From Ruminococcus flavefaciens FD-1 (GTDB lineage: Bacteria; Bacillota; Clostridia; Oscillospirales; Ruminococcaceae): 64,000 bases of DNA. Made by a program: the position numbers and the translations under genes. The stretch lies in assembly GCA_000174895.1 (NCBI GenBank), contig ACOK01000116.1:107475-171474 (forward strand), given 5' to 3'. Position 1 is the first letter of the stretch; every line of letters begins with the position of its first letter. Under the pieces are notes generated by a model. It made no database searches and was not told the origin of the DNA. It saw only the letters and a list, made by a program, of their open reading frames with translations. This document shows positions 7,594 through 16,256 of the stretch, piece after piece.

Positions 7594-9324
7594 ATGAAGA
7601 AGTTAATGTTAGGAAACGAAGCCTTTGCAAGAGGCTTATACGAAGCAGGATGTCGAATAGTATCCAGCTACCCCGGTACTCCTTCCACAGAGATCACTGA
7701 GGAAGTTGCAAAGTACGACGAGGTATACGCTGAATGGGCACCAAACGAGAAAGTCGCTATGGAGACTGCTCTCGGTGCTTCCATCGCAGGTGCAAGAAGC
7801 TTCTGCGGCATGAAGCACGTTGGTCTCAACGTTGCTGCCGATCCGCTTTATACAGCCGCTTACACAGGCGTTAACGGCGGTATGGTAATCGCTGTTGCTG
7901 ACGATCAGGGTATGCATTCATCCCAGAATGAGCAGGACAGCCGTCACCACGCTATCGCTTCAAAGGTGCCTATGTTAGAGCCTTCCGATTCCGGCGAATG
8001 TAAGGAATTCGTCAAGACTGCATTTGAACTCTCAGAGCAGTTCGACGCTCCTTTCATCGTAAGAATGTCCACAAGAGTTGCTCATTCTCAGAGCATCGTT
8101 GAAATGGAGGACAGAAAGGACCCCGGCCTCAAGCCTTACGAGAAGAATCCTCAGAAGTTTGTTATGATGCCTGCATACGCTAAGGGCAGACACGTATTCG
8201 TTGAGGAGCGCACAAAGAAGCTTATCGAATTTGCTGAGACTTGTTCCCTCAACCGTGTGGAGATCTCAGACAAGGCTGAATTCGGTGTTATCACCAACGG
8301 CGCTGCTTACCAGTACGTAAAGGAAGCACTCGGCGACAAGGCTTCAGTCCTCAAGCTGGGTATGGTAAATCCTCTCCCTGTAAAGCTTATCCGGGACTTT
8401 GCTGCTAAGTACGAGAAGGTTTACGTTATCGAAGAACTTGACGGCATCATCGAAGAGCACTGCCGCAATATCGGCGTAAACAACGTTCAGGGCAAGGAGA
8501 TATTCGGCTACATCGGCGAGCTTCCGCAGTCTGTTATCGCTGAAAAGCTTCTCGGCGAGAAGAAGGAATGTGTATGTCTTGATGAAAATATCCCTATGAG
8601 ACCTCCTGTAATGTGTCCGGGATGTCCTCACCGTGGACTTTTCTACTGCCTGAGCAAGAACAAGATAACCGTATCAGGCGATATCGGATGTTATACTCTC
8701 GGCGCAGTTGCACCTCTCTTTGCTGTTGATACAACTATCTGTATGGGCGCTTCCATTTCAGGTCTCCACGGCTTCAACAAGGCAAGAGGTTCAGAGACAG
8801 AACACAAGACAGTAGCTGTTATCGGTGATTCAACATTCATGCACAGCGGTATGACAGGTCTTGTTAATATAGCTTACAATAACTCAAACTCAACAGTTAT
8901 CATCCTCGATAACTCCATCACAGGTATGACAGGACATCAGCAGAATCCTACAACAGGAAAGAACCTGAAGGGCGACCCTGCTGCTGCTGTAAACCTTGAA
9001 GAGCTCTGCAAGGCTATAGGCATCAAGAGAGTAAGAGTAGTTGACCCTTACCACCTTGCTGAGACAGAAAAGGCTATCAAGGAAGAACTTGCTGCTGACG
9101 AGGCTTCAGTAATTATTTCCCGCCGTCCATGTGCTCTCCTCAAGTACGTTAAGCATAACCCACCTCTCAAGGTAGACGCTGACAAGTGCGTAGGCTGCGG
9201 TATGTGCATGAAGCTGGGCTGTCCTGCAATTTCCATGAGAGACGGACGTGCAGTTATTGACCATACTCAGTGCGTAGGCTGCGGCATCTGTCAGGAACAG
9301 TGCAAGATAGGCGCTATCAACTGA
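7594..9324 (+). CDS. iorA: Indolepyruvate ferredoxin oxidoreductase, alpha subunit
   Basis: TPP-dependent subunit of an oxidoreductase that joins aryl or other 2-keto acids, CoA and ferredoxin (reversible oxidative decarboxylation). The 576-aa chain has the N-terminal pyrimidine-binding domain (SSYPGTPSTEITEE), the TPP pyrophosphate domain (CMGASISGLHG, AVIGDSTFMHSG) and a C-terminal two-[4Fe-4S] ferredoxin domain, CVGCGMCMKLGCP and CVGCGICQEQCKIG. The partner subunit iorB lies 3.2 kb downstream after three other ORFs on the same strand. RBS GAAAGGA precedes the ATG. In an anaerobe next to a phenylacetate-CoA ligase, the reductive direction (aryl-acetyl-CoA to aryl-pyruvate) is as plausible as the oxidative one. 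Confidence 0.95.
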   Translation: MKKLMLGNEAFARGLYEAGCRIVSSYPGTPSTEITEEVAKYDEVYAEWAPNEKVAMETALGASIAGARSFCGMKHVGLNVAADPLYTAAYTGVNGGMVIAVADDQGMHSSQNEQDSRHHAIASKVPMLEPSDSGECKEFVKTAFELSEQFDAPFIVRMSTRVAHSQSIVEMEDRKDPGLKPYEKNPQKFVMMPAYAKGRHVFVEERTKKLIEFAETCSLNRVEISDKAEFGVITNGAAYQYVKEALGDKASVLKLGMVNPLPVKLIRDFAAKYEKVYVIEELDGIIEEHCRNIGVNNVQGKEIFGYIGELPQSVIAEKLLGEKKECVCLDENIPMRPPVMCPGCPHRGLFYCLSKNKITVSGDIGCYTLGAVAPLFAVDTTICMGASISGLHGFNKARGSETEHKTVAVIGDSTFMHSGMTGLVNIAYNNSNSTVIILDNSITGMTGHQQNPTTGKNLKGDPAAAVNLEELCKAIGIKRVRVVDPYHLAETEKAIKEELAADEASVIISRRPCALLKYVKHNPPLKVDADKCVGCGMCMKLGCPAISMRDGRAVIDHTQCVGCGICQEQCKIGAIN

Positions 9325-9374
9325 TTTATTGATACTGCTCACAGCGTTCCGCAGTAATAATGGAGGAGAACAGT

Positions 9375-9566
9375 ATGAAAGTCAGGAAAATAAACTGTCC
9401 GTACTGCAATATCGCTATGAAGTACGTCGGTACAAAGCGTATTCAGCTCGGAAAAAGCAATATATTATTTGAACACCTTGACAACTGGCTTTCGGGCGCA
9501 CTTCCCGTCAGCATTTATGAATGCCCGAAGTGCCTGAAGCTCGAATTATTCAGATACAGGAAGTAA
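9375..9566 (+). CDS. Small zinc-ribbon protein
   Basis: A 63-aa basic protein with two CxxC knuckles (CPYC near residue 8 and CPKC near residue 54), probably binding one zinc. It resembles short 'nucleic-acid-binding zinc ribbon' hypothetical proteins, but no function can be given. The ATG at 9375 has GGAGGA at a proper distance; an ATG 15 bp earlier forms part of that ribosome site. It is 50 bp after iorA and 12 bp before the next ORF, so probably in the ior transcript. Confidence 0.7.
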   Translation: MKVRKINCPYCNIAMKYVGTKRIQLGKSNILFEHLDNWLSGALPVSIYECPKCLKLELFRYRK

Positions 9567-9578
9567 AGGGGCAAAACT

Positions 9579-9989
9579 ATGATACAGATCGAAATATATG
9601 AGCATTTCGCAGCATGGCTCGATAATCTGCTCGAAAACAACGAAATGCCAAAAAATACAGCTGCTTTCAACTTCAACCTCTACGATGAGAATGCAGAGGG
9701 GCTTGTTTACGCAATGCAGCTTATCGCCTCGGACAGATTCGACCCCGATGATGAATCAGGCGAATGGGCTTGCTATAATGCATGGTCTTCGGAGGAAGAT
9801 CTGTTCATGCTCGATTTTTCGGATGAAGAAGACCAGAGTTTTGAATATATACAGAAAGTGTTCACGGAATTCGTAAACGAATACCTGGAAAATGGAAAAT
9901 ACAAAGATATACTGCTGGATTCACAGGGCATAGGCATTGGTCATGTGGACGGTGATATAGACCTTATTTATAAGGCAGAAAAGGAGTAA
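9579..9989 (+). CDS. Acidic uncharacterised protein
   Basis: A 136-aa, strongly acidic soluble protein with no membrane segment, cysteine cluster or motif I recognise. Aromatic and acidic residues alternate in the middle (FDPDDESGEWACYNAW) and the end is IGHVDGDIDLIY. The overall look is that of small polymorphic-toxin immunity or regulatory proteins, but this is only an impression. It is preceded by GGGGC, a weak site, 12 bp after the zinc-ribbon gene. Its last codons supply the ribosome site of the next gene (2 bp gap), which implies translation coupling with it. Confidence 0.65.
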   Translation: MIQIEIYEHFAAWLDNLLENNEMPKNTAAFNFNLYDENAEGLVYAMQLIASDRFDPDDESGEWACYNAWSSEEDLFMLDFSDEEDQSFEYIQKVFTEFVNEYLENGKYKDILLDSQGIGIGHVDGDIDLIYKAEKE

Positions 9990-9991
9990 TC

Positions 9992-12478
9992 ATGCCTGAT
10001 CTTATGGATGATATCAGTATGCCGTCAGTTCCGTCGGCATCTCCCTCAGCACCCACCTCTCAGAAAGAAAATCAATCAGCAGAAAACAAGACCGCAGAAT
10101 TTACCGATGCTGCTACAGGTTTCGGTAAAGTCTACGGAAAAGACGACTATAAAGGCGCACCCATCCGCTTTGAACGAGTGCTCTCTCCTGACGGATTCGG
10201 CAAAACTTTCGACAGCGGAAAAGGTGAGGTACGCATTCCACAGGGATATGTGCCTGCACCTGACGGATTTGGCGCAATGTATGACAGCGATGCAGGCAAG
10301 GGACAGAAAGCGCCCGAGGCTGCACCTGCGGCTGTTGAAAAAGCAGCTGACAGTGATGCTGCACTGAAAGAAATGTTCAGCATCAAGCCGGAGCAGGCAA
10401 GTCAGAAGCCTGCGGAAAGCAGTATGGCGGCGATAGATCTTACAAAGCCTGCCGAAAATAAGGCAGTTGAGCTTGCCAAGGCACCGCAGACAGCAGAGCA
10501 GCCCAAGGAAGAAAAGGCTGCTGCTGAAAAGGCGGAACAGCCAAAGCCGGCCGAAAATAAGGCAGTTGAGCTTGTCAAGGCACCGCAGACAGCAGAGCAG
10601 CCCAAGGAAGAAAAGGCTGCTGAAAAGGCAGAACAGCCGAAGCCGACCGAAAATAAGGCGGTTGAGCTTGCCAAGGCACCGCAGACAGCAGAGCAGCCCA
10701 AGGAAGAAAAGGCTGCTGCTGAAAAGGCGGAACAGCCAAAGCCGGCCGAAAATAAGGCAGTTGAGCTTGCCAAGGCACCGCAGACAACAGAGCAGCCCAA
10801 GGAAGAAAAGGCTGCTGAAAATGATGCGGCTGAGGCAAATAGCAAGCGTCCGCACAAGAAAGGCAAGACCGTCAAAGTCAAGGCACGTGCGGTTCATGTT
10901 AAGGCTGTCGAAGCAAAGGCAGAAAAAGCAATTGACAAGGCAGACGAGAAAAAGCCTGTTGAACCTGCAAAGAAGCCCGAACAGCCAAAGGAAATGGCAG
11001 CAATAGAGCCGCCCAAGGCTGAAAAGGACGCTGCAAAGCCTGCTGAAAATAAGGCAGCAGAGCAGTCCAAGGCAGCTGAGAGCAAACCGGTTGAACTTGC
11101 AAAGAAGCCCGAACAGCCCAAGGAAATGGCAGCAATAGAGCCGACTAAGGCTGAAAAGGAAGCTGCAAAGCCTGCCGAAAATAAGGCAGCCGAGCAGTCC
11201 AAGGCAGATGAGAGCAAACCTGTTGAACCTGCAAAGAAGCCCGAACAGCCCAAGGAAATGGCAGCAATAGAGCCGTCCAAGGCTGAGAAAGAAGCTGCAA
11301 ATCCTGCTGAAAATAAGGCAGCCGAGCAGTCCAAGGCAGACGAGAAAAAGCCTGTTGAACCTGCAAAGATGCCCGAACAGCCCAAGGAAATGGCAGCAAT
11401 AGAGCCGCCCAAGGCTGAAAAGGAAGCTGCAAAGCCTGCTGAAAATAAGGCAGCAGAGCAGTCCAAGGCAGATGAGAGCAAACCTGTCCAGCTTGCAAAG
11501 GATGAAAAGAAGGCAGAGGCAAAGGTACCTGAGACACCAAAGGCTCAGGGCAGCGCTCCTCAGCCTGCGAATACAAACGGCGTTAACCAGCCGGGATCAA
11601 TCAGACCTCCTGTGAATTCTGTACCGCCGCAGAGTCCCGTTAAGCCTGCACCGATGAACAACATCCCCGTGCAGCCGGGCTTCGGTAATATTCCGCCTCA
11701 GAATGCGGGAAATAATATCAATGGCAGCGGTATGCAGAATGCCCACGGCGGCGCTGCATTTATCGGAAGCATTGATGATATAAACAAATATGTCGGGAAC
11801 ACTGATGCACAGGATCACGCTTCCCCTGTGGAGAGCGCCGAAACTGCTGCACCGGCATTCACCCCAATAAACAGAGTGGACAGTGAGTCTTCAGGCTTAA
11901 TGGATATCCTCAGGGATGTTCTTGCGGCAATTGTCGGAACTCTTCCCGGCTTTGTGCTGTGGCTGATATTCGGCAAGCTTACACTGGGACTGTCTGCCGT
12001 AAATCTGTTACTTAACATTATCATGTTCGTTTGTCCGCTGGTAATGGCAGCAGGTTCATTATTCTGCTATCATTACGTTAACCGTGACCGTTTCATCGAT
12101 ACGAAAAGATGTGCACTGATCTGTCTTGCAGTTCTGGCATTCATGATCTATATGGCTAACCGAACGGTTACCTGTTTGCAGATCGTCGATATATGCAATA
12201 ATCTGAAGGACTATATGACGCAGATAACAGGATTCATCGGTTTATCCAAGGAGGATATCGATTCTGTCTGGGACGATGATATGGCAAAGGAAATTACGAA
12301 GGAAATGACTGGCTTCACCAAAATAAACTTTGGAAGATGCTTCTTGAATTTCTCGGATATTCTTGAAAAAATGGACATGAACGGAGACTTTGCATGGTCT
12401 ATGCTGAAGAGCTACCTCTGGGGATTCACAGGCGGTTCAATAGGCATTAAACTTGCAAAAAAATATAATCTTTTATGA
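9992..12478 (+). CDS. Lys/Pro/Glu/Ala repeat protein with C-terminal membrane domain
   Basis: An 828-aa protein with three parts. Residues 1-110 contain three GFGKxY/GFGxxxDS-type motifs (ATGFGKVYG, PDGFGKTFDSG, PDGFGAMYDSD). Residues about 150-510 are low-complexity tandem repeats: four copies of a roughly 33-residue unit ending in QTAEQPKEEKAA, then four of a 44-residue unit containing KEMAAIEP and ENKAAEQSKA. Residues about 640-828 hold at least three membrane helices and a short C-terminal region. The repeats should be extended and highly charged. There is no signal peptide, so the long N-terminal part is probably cytoplasmic. Function is unknown. The AGGAG ribosome site overlaps the previous gene's end. 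Located between iorA and iorB on the same strand. Confidence 0.75.
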   Translation: MPDLMDDISMPSVPSASPSAPTSQKENQSAENKTAEFTDAATGFGKVYGKDDYKGAPIRFERVLSPDGFGKTFDSGKGEVRIPQGYVPAPDGFGAMYDSDAGKGQKAPEAAPAAVEKAADSDAALKEMFSIKPEQASQKPAESSMAAIDLTKPAENKAVELAKAPQTAEQPKEEKAAAEKAEQPKPAENKAVELVKAPQTAEQPKEEKAAEKAEQPKPTENKAVELAKAPQTAEQPKEEKAAAEKAEQPKPAENKAVELAKAPQTTEQPKEEKAAENDAAEANSKRPHKKGKTVKVKARAVHVKAVEAKAEKAIDKADEKKPVEPAKKPEQPKEMAAIEPPKAEKDAAKPAENKAAEQSKAAESKPVELAKKPEQPKEMAAIEPTKAEKEAAKPAENKAAEQSKADESKPVEPAKKPEQPKEMAAIEPSKAEKEAANPAENKAAEQSKADEKKPVEPAKMPEQPKEMAAIEPPKAEKEAAKPAENKAAEQSKADESKPVQLAKDEKKAEAKVPETPKAQGSAPQPANTNGVNQPGSIRPPVNSVPPQSPVKPAPMNNIPVQPGFGNIPPQNAGNNINGSGMQNAHGGAAFIGSIDDINKYVGNTDAQDHASPVESAETAAPAFTPINRVDSESSGLMDILRDVLAAIVGTLPGFVLWLIFGKLTLGLSAVNLLLNIIMFVCPLVMAAGSLFCYHYVNRDRFIDTKRCALICLAVLAFMIYMANRTVTCLQIVDICNNLKDYMTQITGFIGLSKEDIDSVWDDDMAKEITKEMTGFTKINFGRCFLNFSDILEKMDMNGDFAWSMLKSYLWGFTGGSIGIKLAKKYNLL
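10459..11500. repeat. Coding tandem repeats, periods near 96-99 bp and 132 bp
   Basis: In-frame repeats within the 828-aa gene. The first block (about 10459-10830) repeats GTTGAGCTTG(C/T)CAAGGCACC about every 96-99 bp. The second (about 10970-11500) repeats GAACAGCCCAAGGAAATGGC every 132 bp. The copies are over 90 % alike by eye, which suggests recent expansion and copy-number variation among strains. Confidence 0.8.
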
Positions 12479-12505
12479 TGACATTATTCAAAGGAGTAAT
12501 TATAA

Positions 12506-13081
12506 ATGGAAACTAAATCAATCATGATAGTAGGCGTAGGCGGACAGGGTTCGCTTCTCGCTTCAAGACTTCTCGGAAACGTTCTTCTCGCACAGGGCTA
12601 TGACGTAAAGGTCAGCGAAGTGCACGGAATGTCCCAGAGAGGCGGCAGCGTTGTAACTTACGTCAAGTACGGCGATAAGGTATACTCTCCCGTCATCGAA
12701 AAGGGCGAGGCTGACGCTGTTATATCATTTGAGCTTCTCGAAGCTGCAAGATGCCTGCCTTATCTCAAAAAGGGCGGACATCTCATCACTTCAACTCAGC
12801 AGATAGATCCTATGCCTGTTATCACAGGTGCAGCTGAATATCCCGAAGACCTTGTTGAAAAGATCAAGGCTAAGGGTGCTGATATCGTTGCTGTTGACGC
12901 TCTCTCACTTGCTGAGGAGGCAGGCACAGCAAAGGCTTCAAACGTAGTTCTCATGGGCGTTCTCGCTTCACGTATGGATTACCCTGAGGAACTCTGGCAG
13001 AAGGCACTCGAACAGTGCGTACCTGCAAAGTTCCTTGAACTCAACAAGAAGGCATTTGAACTGGGAAAGAATGCTAAGTGA
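12506..13081 (+). CDS. iorB: Indolepyruvate ferredoxin oxidoreductase, beta subunit
   Basis: Gamma/beta-type subunit of the 2-keto-acid:ferredoxin oxidoreductase, 191 aa, the usual IorB length. It begins IMIVGVGGQGSLLASRLLG, the conserved glycine-rich loop, followed by EVHGMSQRGGSVVTYVKYG, the family signature. It pairs with IorA, encoded 3.2 kb upstream. RBS AAAGGAG, 27 bp after the 828-aa gene, so all five genes from 7594 to 13081 could form one transcript. The separation of iorA and iorB by three unrelated ORFs is unusual; they are normally adjacent. Confidence 0.95.
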   Translation: METKSIMIVGVGGQGSLLASRLLGNVLLAQGYDVKVSEVHGMSQRGGSVVTYVKYGDKVYSPVIEKGEADAVISFELLEAARCLPYLKKGGHLITSTQQIDPMPVITGAAEYPEDLVEKIKAKGADIVAVDALSLAEEAGTAKASNVVLMGVLASRMDYPEELWQKALEQCVPAKFLELNKKAFELGKNAK

Positions 13082-13089
13082 TTATTGAT

Positions 13090-13125
13090 TAGTGCTTAGT
13101 GAATAGTTGTATAAACTAAGCACTA
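13090..13125. repeat. Inverted repeat after iorB
   Basis: TAGTGCTTAGT-N14-ACTAAGCACTA, 11-bp perfect arms, in the iorB-paaK gap. No T-run follows. It is followed by degenerate repeats such as CTGATAACTAATAACTT and CTGAGAACTGACAA, which look like repeat debris. Confidence 0.6.
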
Positions 13126-13248
13126 AGATCTGATAACTAATAACTTCAAGTTCCTGACACCTGAGAACTGACAAATCGATCTGTCAACTGAGACCTGTCA
13201 GATAATACTTCAACATAAAAGTCTAATTAAAAGGAGTATGAATATCCA

Positions 13249-14556
13249 ATGGAAAGATATTGGAACGAAGAAATCGAGTGTGCTTCCCGTGAAGATATGA
13301 AAAAGCTTCAGGATGAGCGGCTCGTGGCACAGGTAAAGCACGTTTACGAAAACGTGAAATATTACCGTGACCTTATGGATGAAAAAGGCGTAAAGCCCGA
13401 GGACATCAAGAGTACCGAAGACCTTCACAAGCTTCCGTTTCTCTCAAAAGCCGATCTCCGTGAGGCTTACCCTTACGGTCTCCTCGCAAAGCCGCTCAGC
13501 GAATGCGTAAGAATCCACGCTACAAGCGGTACAACAGGCAAGCGTGTAGTCGCTTTCTACACTCAGAACGACGTTGATATGTGGGAAGACTGCGTTGCAA
13601 GAGCTATAACTGCCGCAGGCGGTACAGAAGATGACGTTGTACAGGTAGCTTACGGATATGGACTTTTCACAGGCGGTATGGGACTTCACGGCGGTTCTCA
13701 CAAGAGAGGATGTCTTACTCTCCCTATGAGTTCGGGCAATACCGAAAGACAGATACAGTTCATGCGTGATCTTGGTGCAACTATACTCTGCTGTACACCA
13801 TCATATGCCGCATACATAGGCGAGACACTTCACGATATGGGACTTACTCCCGATGACATTCAGCTCAAGGCAGGTATTTTCGGTGCTGAGCCATGGACTG
13901 AGGAAATGAGACATTCCATCGAGAAGTCACTGGGAATCAAGGCATTCGATATTTACGGCCTTACAGAATCAAGCGGCCCCGGCGTTGCTTTTGAATGTTC
14001 AGAGCAGACAGGAATGCATATCAACGAGGATAACTTCATCCCTGAGATAATCGATCCAGAGACAGGCGAAGTTCTTCCCGAGGGCGAAGTTGGTGAGCTT
14101 GTATTCACAAGCATAACCAAGGAAGCTTTCCCGCTTCTCCGTTACCGTACCCGTGACCTCTGCGTACTTTCACGCAAGAAGTGTTCATGCGGACGTACAC
14201 TCATCAAGATGGCAAAGCCTATGGGCAGAAGCGATGATATGATGATAATCCGTGGTGTAAACGTATTCCCGAGCCAGATCGAGACAGTTCTCATCGAGCA
14301 GGGCTACTCACCTAACTACCTCATTGAAGTTGACCGTGTGAACAATACAGATACACTGGATATCAGCGTAGAGATGAATCCCGATCAGTTCTCTGATAAG
14401 GTCAAGGATATGCAGAAGCAGGAGAGAGATCTTGCTGAGGCTATCAAGACCATGCTGGGAATCAATCCTAAGGTACATCTGGTATCACCTAAGTCCATCA
14501 CAAGAAGTGAGGGCAAGGCAGTAAGAGTAATCGACAAGCGCAAACTCCACGACTAA
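13249..14556 (+). CDS. paaK: Phenylacetate-CoA ligase family protein
   Basis: ATP-dependent acyl/aryl-CoA ligase (adenylate-forming), 435 aa, the usual PaaK length. AMP-binding motifs are visible: HATSGTTGKRVVAF (P-loop-like), DIYGLTESSGPG, the YRTRDLC region and the C-terminal GRSDDMMIIRGVNVFPSQIE hinge. It should convert phenylacetate or a related aryl acid to its CoA thioester. With IorAB and an ACT protein it forms a cluster common in anaerobes, consistent with activation and reductive carboxylation of aryl acids to aromatic amino acid precursors, or the reverse. RBS AAAGGAG. The exact acid is not readable from sequence. Confidence 0.9.
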   Translation: MERYWNEEIECASREDMKKLQDERLVAQVKHVYENVKYYRDLMDEKGVKPEDIKSTEDLHKLPFLSKADLREAYPYGLLAKPLSECVRIHATSGTTGKRVVAFYTQNDVDMWEDCVARAITAAGGTEDDVVQVAYGYGLFTGGMGLHGGSHKRGCLTLPMSSGNTERQIQFMRDLGATILCCTPSYAAYIGETLHDMGLTPDDIQLKAGIFGAEPWTEEMRHSIEKSLGIKAFDIYGLTESSGPGVAFECSEQTGMHINEDNFIPEIIDPETGEVLPEGEVGELVFTSITKEAFPLLRYRTRDLCVLSRKKCSCGRTLIKMAKPMGRSDDMMIIRGVNVFPSQIETVLIEQGYSPNYLIEVDRVNNTDTLDISVEMNPDQFSDKVKDMQKQERDLAEAIKTMLGINPKVHLVSPKSITRSEGKAVRVIDKRKLHD

Positions 14557-14564
14557 CCCGAGCT

Positions 14565-14844
14565 GTCGTCAGCTCGACCACGACCACGAATCGCTCGCAA
14601 GCTCGCTTACTTCTTGCAAAACGATGAGTTTCAGGTCGCTCGACGGCTTGTTCTGTAGGGGCGCACAGTGTGCGCCCCGTAACGAAGGCTTGCTATTGTG
14701 AGACTGACCACAATCACGAATCGCTCGACGGGGACGCCCCCGCAGGCGATCACGAATCGCTCGCAAGCTCGCTTACTTCTTGCAAAGCGATGAGTTTCAG
14801 GTCGCTCACCGGCTTGTTCTGTAGGGGCGCACAGTGTGCGCCCG
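14565..14844. repeat. Duplicated repeat block with GTAGGG palindromes
   Basis: Two diverged copies of a block, offset 166 bp, each holding CGAATCGCTCGCAAGCTCGC, CTTACTTCTTGCAAA, GATGAGTTTCAGGTCGCTC and a terminal GTAGGGGCGCACAGTGTGCGCCC palindrome (14655-14677 and 14821-14843). It fills the 372-bp gap between paaK and the next small gene. No ORF is supported in it. Confidence 0.75.
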
Positions 14845-14928
14845 TAAACAGACCGTATTACATCAACATAGTAGAGGACAAATCGTCCCTGCAAATAAAA
14901 AATATTCACATAACAAGGAGGTCCTTTT

Positions 14929-15156
14929 ATGAAAATCAAATTATTCTCAACAAGTTTTATGCCCGAGCAGGAAAAATACGAGAAATTCGCTACCTTTGAG
15001 AATGAGCTCAACCAGTTCATTCAGTCAGTAAAAGTCATCGACATAAAGTACAGCACTGCCATCGGTATGTGTCATGACGCTCAGACTCATGTTAACGAAC
15101 ACATGGAGGACTTCTCAGCTCTCGTTATGTATGAGGAACTTCCTGAAAGCAAGTAA
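14929..15156 (+). CDS. Small uncharacterised protein
   Basis: A 75-aa soluble protein starting MKIKLFSTSFM, with IQSVKVIDIKYSTAIG in the middle and an acidic C-terminus. There is one cysteine and no motif I can name; the beta-strand-like N-terminus and the short length suggest a sporadic conserved hypothetical. A strong AAGGAGG site supports translation. It is 26 bp before the ACT gene and so probably in the same transcript. Confidence 0.65.
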   Translation: MKIKLFSTSFMPEQEKYEKFATFENELNQFIQSVKVIDIKYSTAIGMCHDAQTHVNEHMEDFSALVMYEELPESK

Positions 15157-15182
15157 ATACAGATCAGGACAGGAGGAAAGAT

Positions 15183-15618
15183 ATGTCAAATGTTAAGCAG
15201 ATCTCGGTCTTTGTGGAAAACAAGCCGGGCAAGCTGGCAGAAGCTATGAAGCTTCTCAAAAGCAGCAAGATAAACATCAGAGCTCTGGCTCTCGCTGATA
15301 CCAAGGATTTCGGTATCCTGCGAATCATTGTAAACGATACAGAAAAAACAGTGGATATCCTCAAGGATGCTTCCTATGCCGTTACTGTCACAGAGGTGGT
15401 GGCAATTTCCATCCCCGATTCCGCAGGACAGCTCAGCCGTGTACTTGATATTCTCGGCGAAAGCGGCGTAAATCTGGAATATCTCTATGCCTTCATTCGG
15501 CAAGTCTGACAGATCATTATCTTTTGTTCTCAGAGTGGATGATAACCAGAATGCTGCTGACGCTCTTTACGATGCAGGAATTATTCAGCTTACCCGAAAT
15601 GATATAGCTGACATGTAA
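15183..15618 (+). pseudogene. Tandem ACT-domain protein, frameshifted
   Basis: An amino-acid-binding double-ACT protein of the type that accompanies paaK/ior genes in anaerobes. The frame opens with VKQISVFVENKPGKLAEAM and continues normally to YLYAFI, where one extra T in the run at 15496-15497 moves it to a stop at 15507. Dropping that base continues the second ACT domain as GKSDRSLSFVLRVDDNQ to a stop at 15616-15618, giving about 144 aa, the normal length. Everything else is intact, including GAGGAAAG before the ATG. A sequence error or a very recent mutation is likelier than old decay. The intact protein would be a ligand sensor for aromatic or branched amino acids. Confidence 0.85.
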
Positions 15619-15666
15619 GTACGGCACAGATTACCCTATCGTTTTTAAAATATATTTTGAAAACCC

Positions 15667-15695
15667 TTGAAATTTTTTTGGTAGTATCGTATAAT
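15667..15695 (+). promoter_or_regulatory. Sigma-A promoter for the zinc-ribbon gene at 15745
   Basis: TTGAAA at 15667-15672, 17 bp, TATAAT at 15690-15695. Confidence 0.65.
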
Positions 15696-15744
15696 TAATA
15701 AAAGCATATTAGGCAGGAACCCACATTTATAGGAAGGGATGAAA

Positions 15745-16179
15745 ATGAGCCTTTTTGACAAAATCGGGGACGTTAGCAAAGGTGCTTCCGACAAAGCAAA
15801 AAGTATCTCTGAGGCTAATAATCTGAAAAGAAAGATACTTTACGAGGAAGAAAGAATTGTCGAGATCTTTACTGATATCGGCAAAAAGTACTATAAGAAT
15901 CCAAATGAAGATCCTGCCGCACTGAAGGTTCTTTGTGACGATATCGACACAAGACGCAGAAGGATCAAGAAGATGAGATTCGAGCTCAATGGTATCCGTG
16001 GCTACAAGATCTGCCCTAAGTGCGATGCAGAGGTAAACGAGCGTTTCCAGTTCTGCGGACGCTGCGGTGCAAGACTGCCTGATGTAGAGGACGAGGACTT
16101 TATGTCACTTGAGCCTAATGATTACTATACCGAGAGCAGCAACAATTTCTTCAACGCTGACTCAAATAAGAACTATTGA
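15745..16179 (+). CDS. Zinc-ribbon domain protein with N-terminal coiled segment
   Basis: A 144-aa protein. The first 90 residues are helical and charged (SLFDKIGDVSKGASDKAK then a Lys/Glu/Arg-rich stretch) and would form a coiled coil. CPKCDAEV and FCGRCGARL (residues about 91-115) make a C4 zinc ribbon, and a short acidic tail follows. This layout is common in Firmicute hypotheticals of unknown role. I prefer the second ATG (15745), seven bases from GGAAGG; the first ATG (15739) abuts the site. It has its own promoter and ends at a strong terminator. Confidence 0.78.
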   Translation: MSLFDKIGDVSKGASDKAKSISEANNLKRKILYEEERIVEIFTDIGKKYYKNPNEDPAALKVLCDDIDTRRRRIKKMRFELNGIRGYKICPKCDAEVNERFQFCGRCGARLPDVEDEDFMSLEPNDYYTESSNNFFNADSNKNY

Positions 16180-16209
16180 TCGCCAACTAAGCGGAAATAG
16201 TACAATCAG

Positions 16210-16246
16210 GGCTGTTCCGATATTACGGAACAGCCTGTTTATTTTT
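16210..16246 (+). terminator. Rho-independent terminator
   Basis: GGCTGTTCCG-ATATTA-CGGAACAGCC followed by TGTTTATTTTT. The ribosome site of the next gene begins directly after it. Confidence 0.88.
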
Positions 16247-16256
16247 GAGGTGATGT

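Noticed and set aside
10076..11576. Long open frames on both strands within the 828-aa repeat gene (for example minus 10076-10897 and 10894-11481)
   Set aside because: They arise because the repeats have few stop codons in any frame; they lack ribosome sites and their proteins are low-complexity mirror products.
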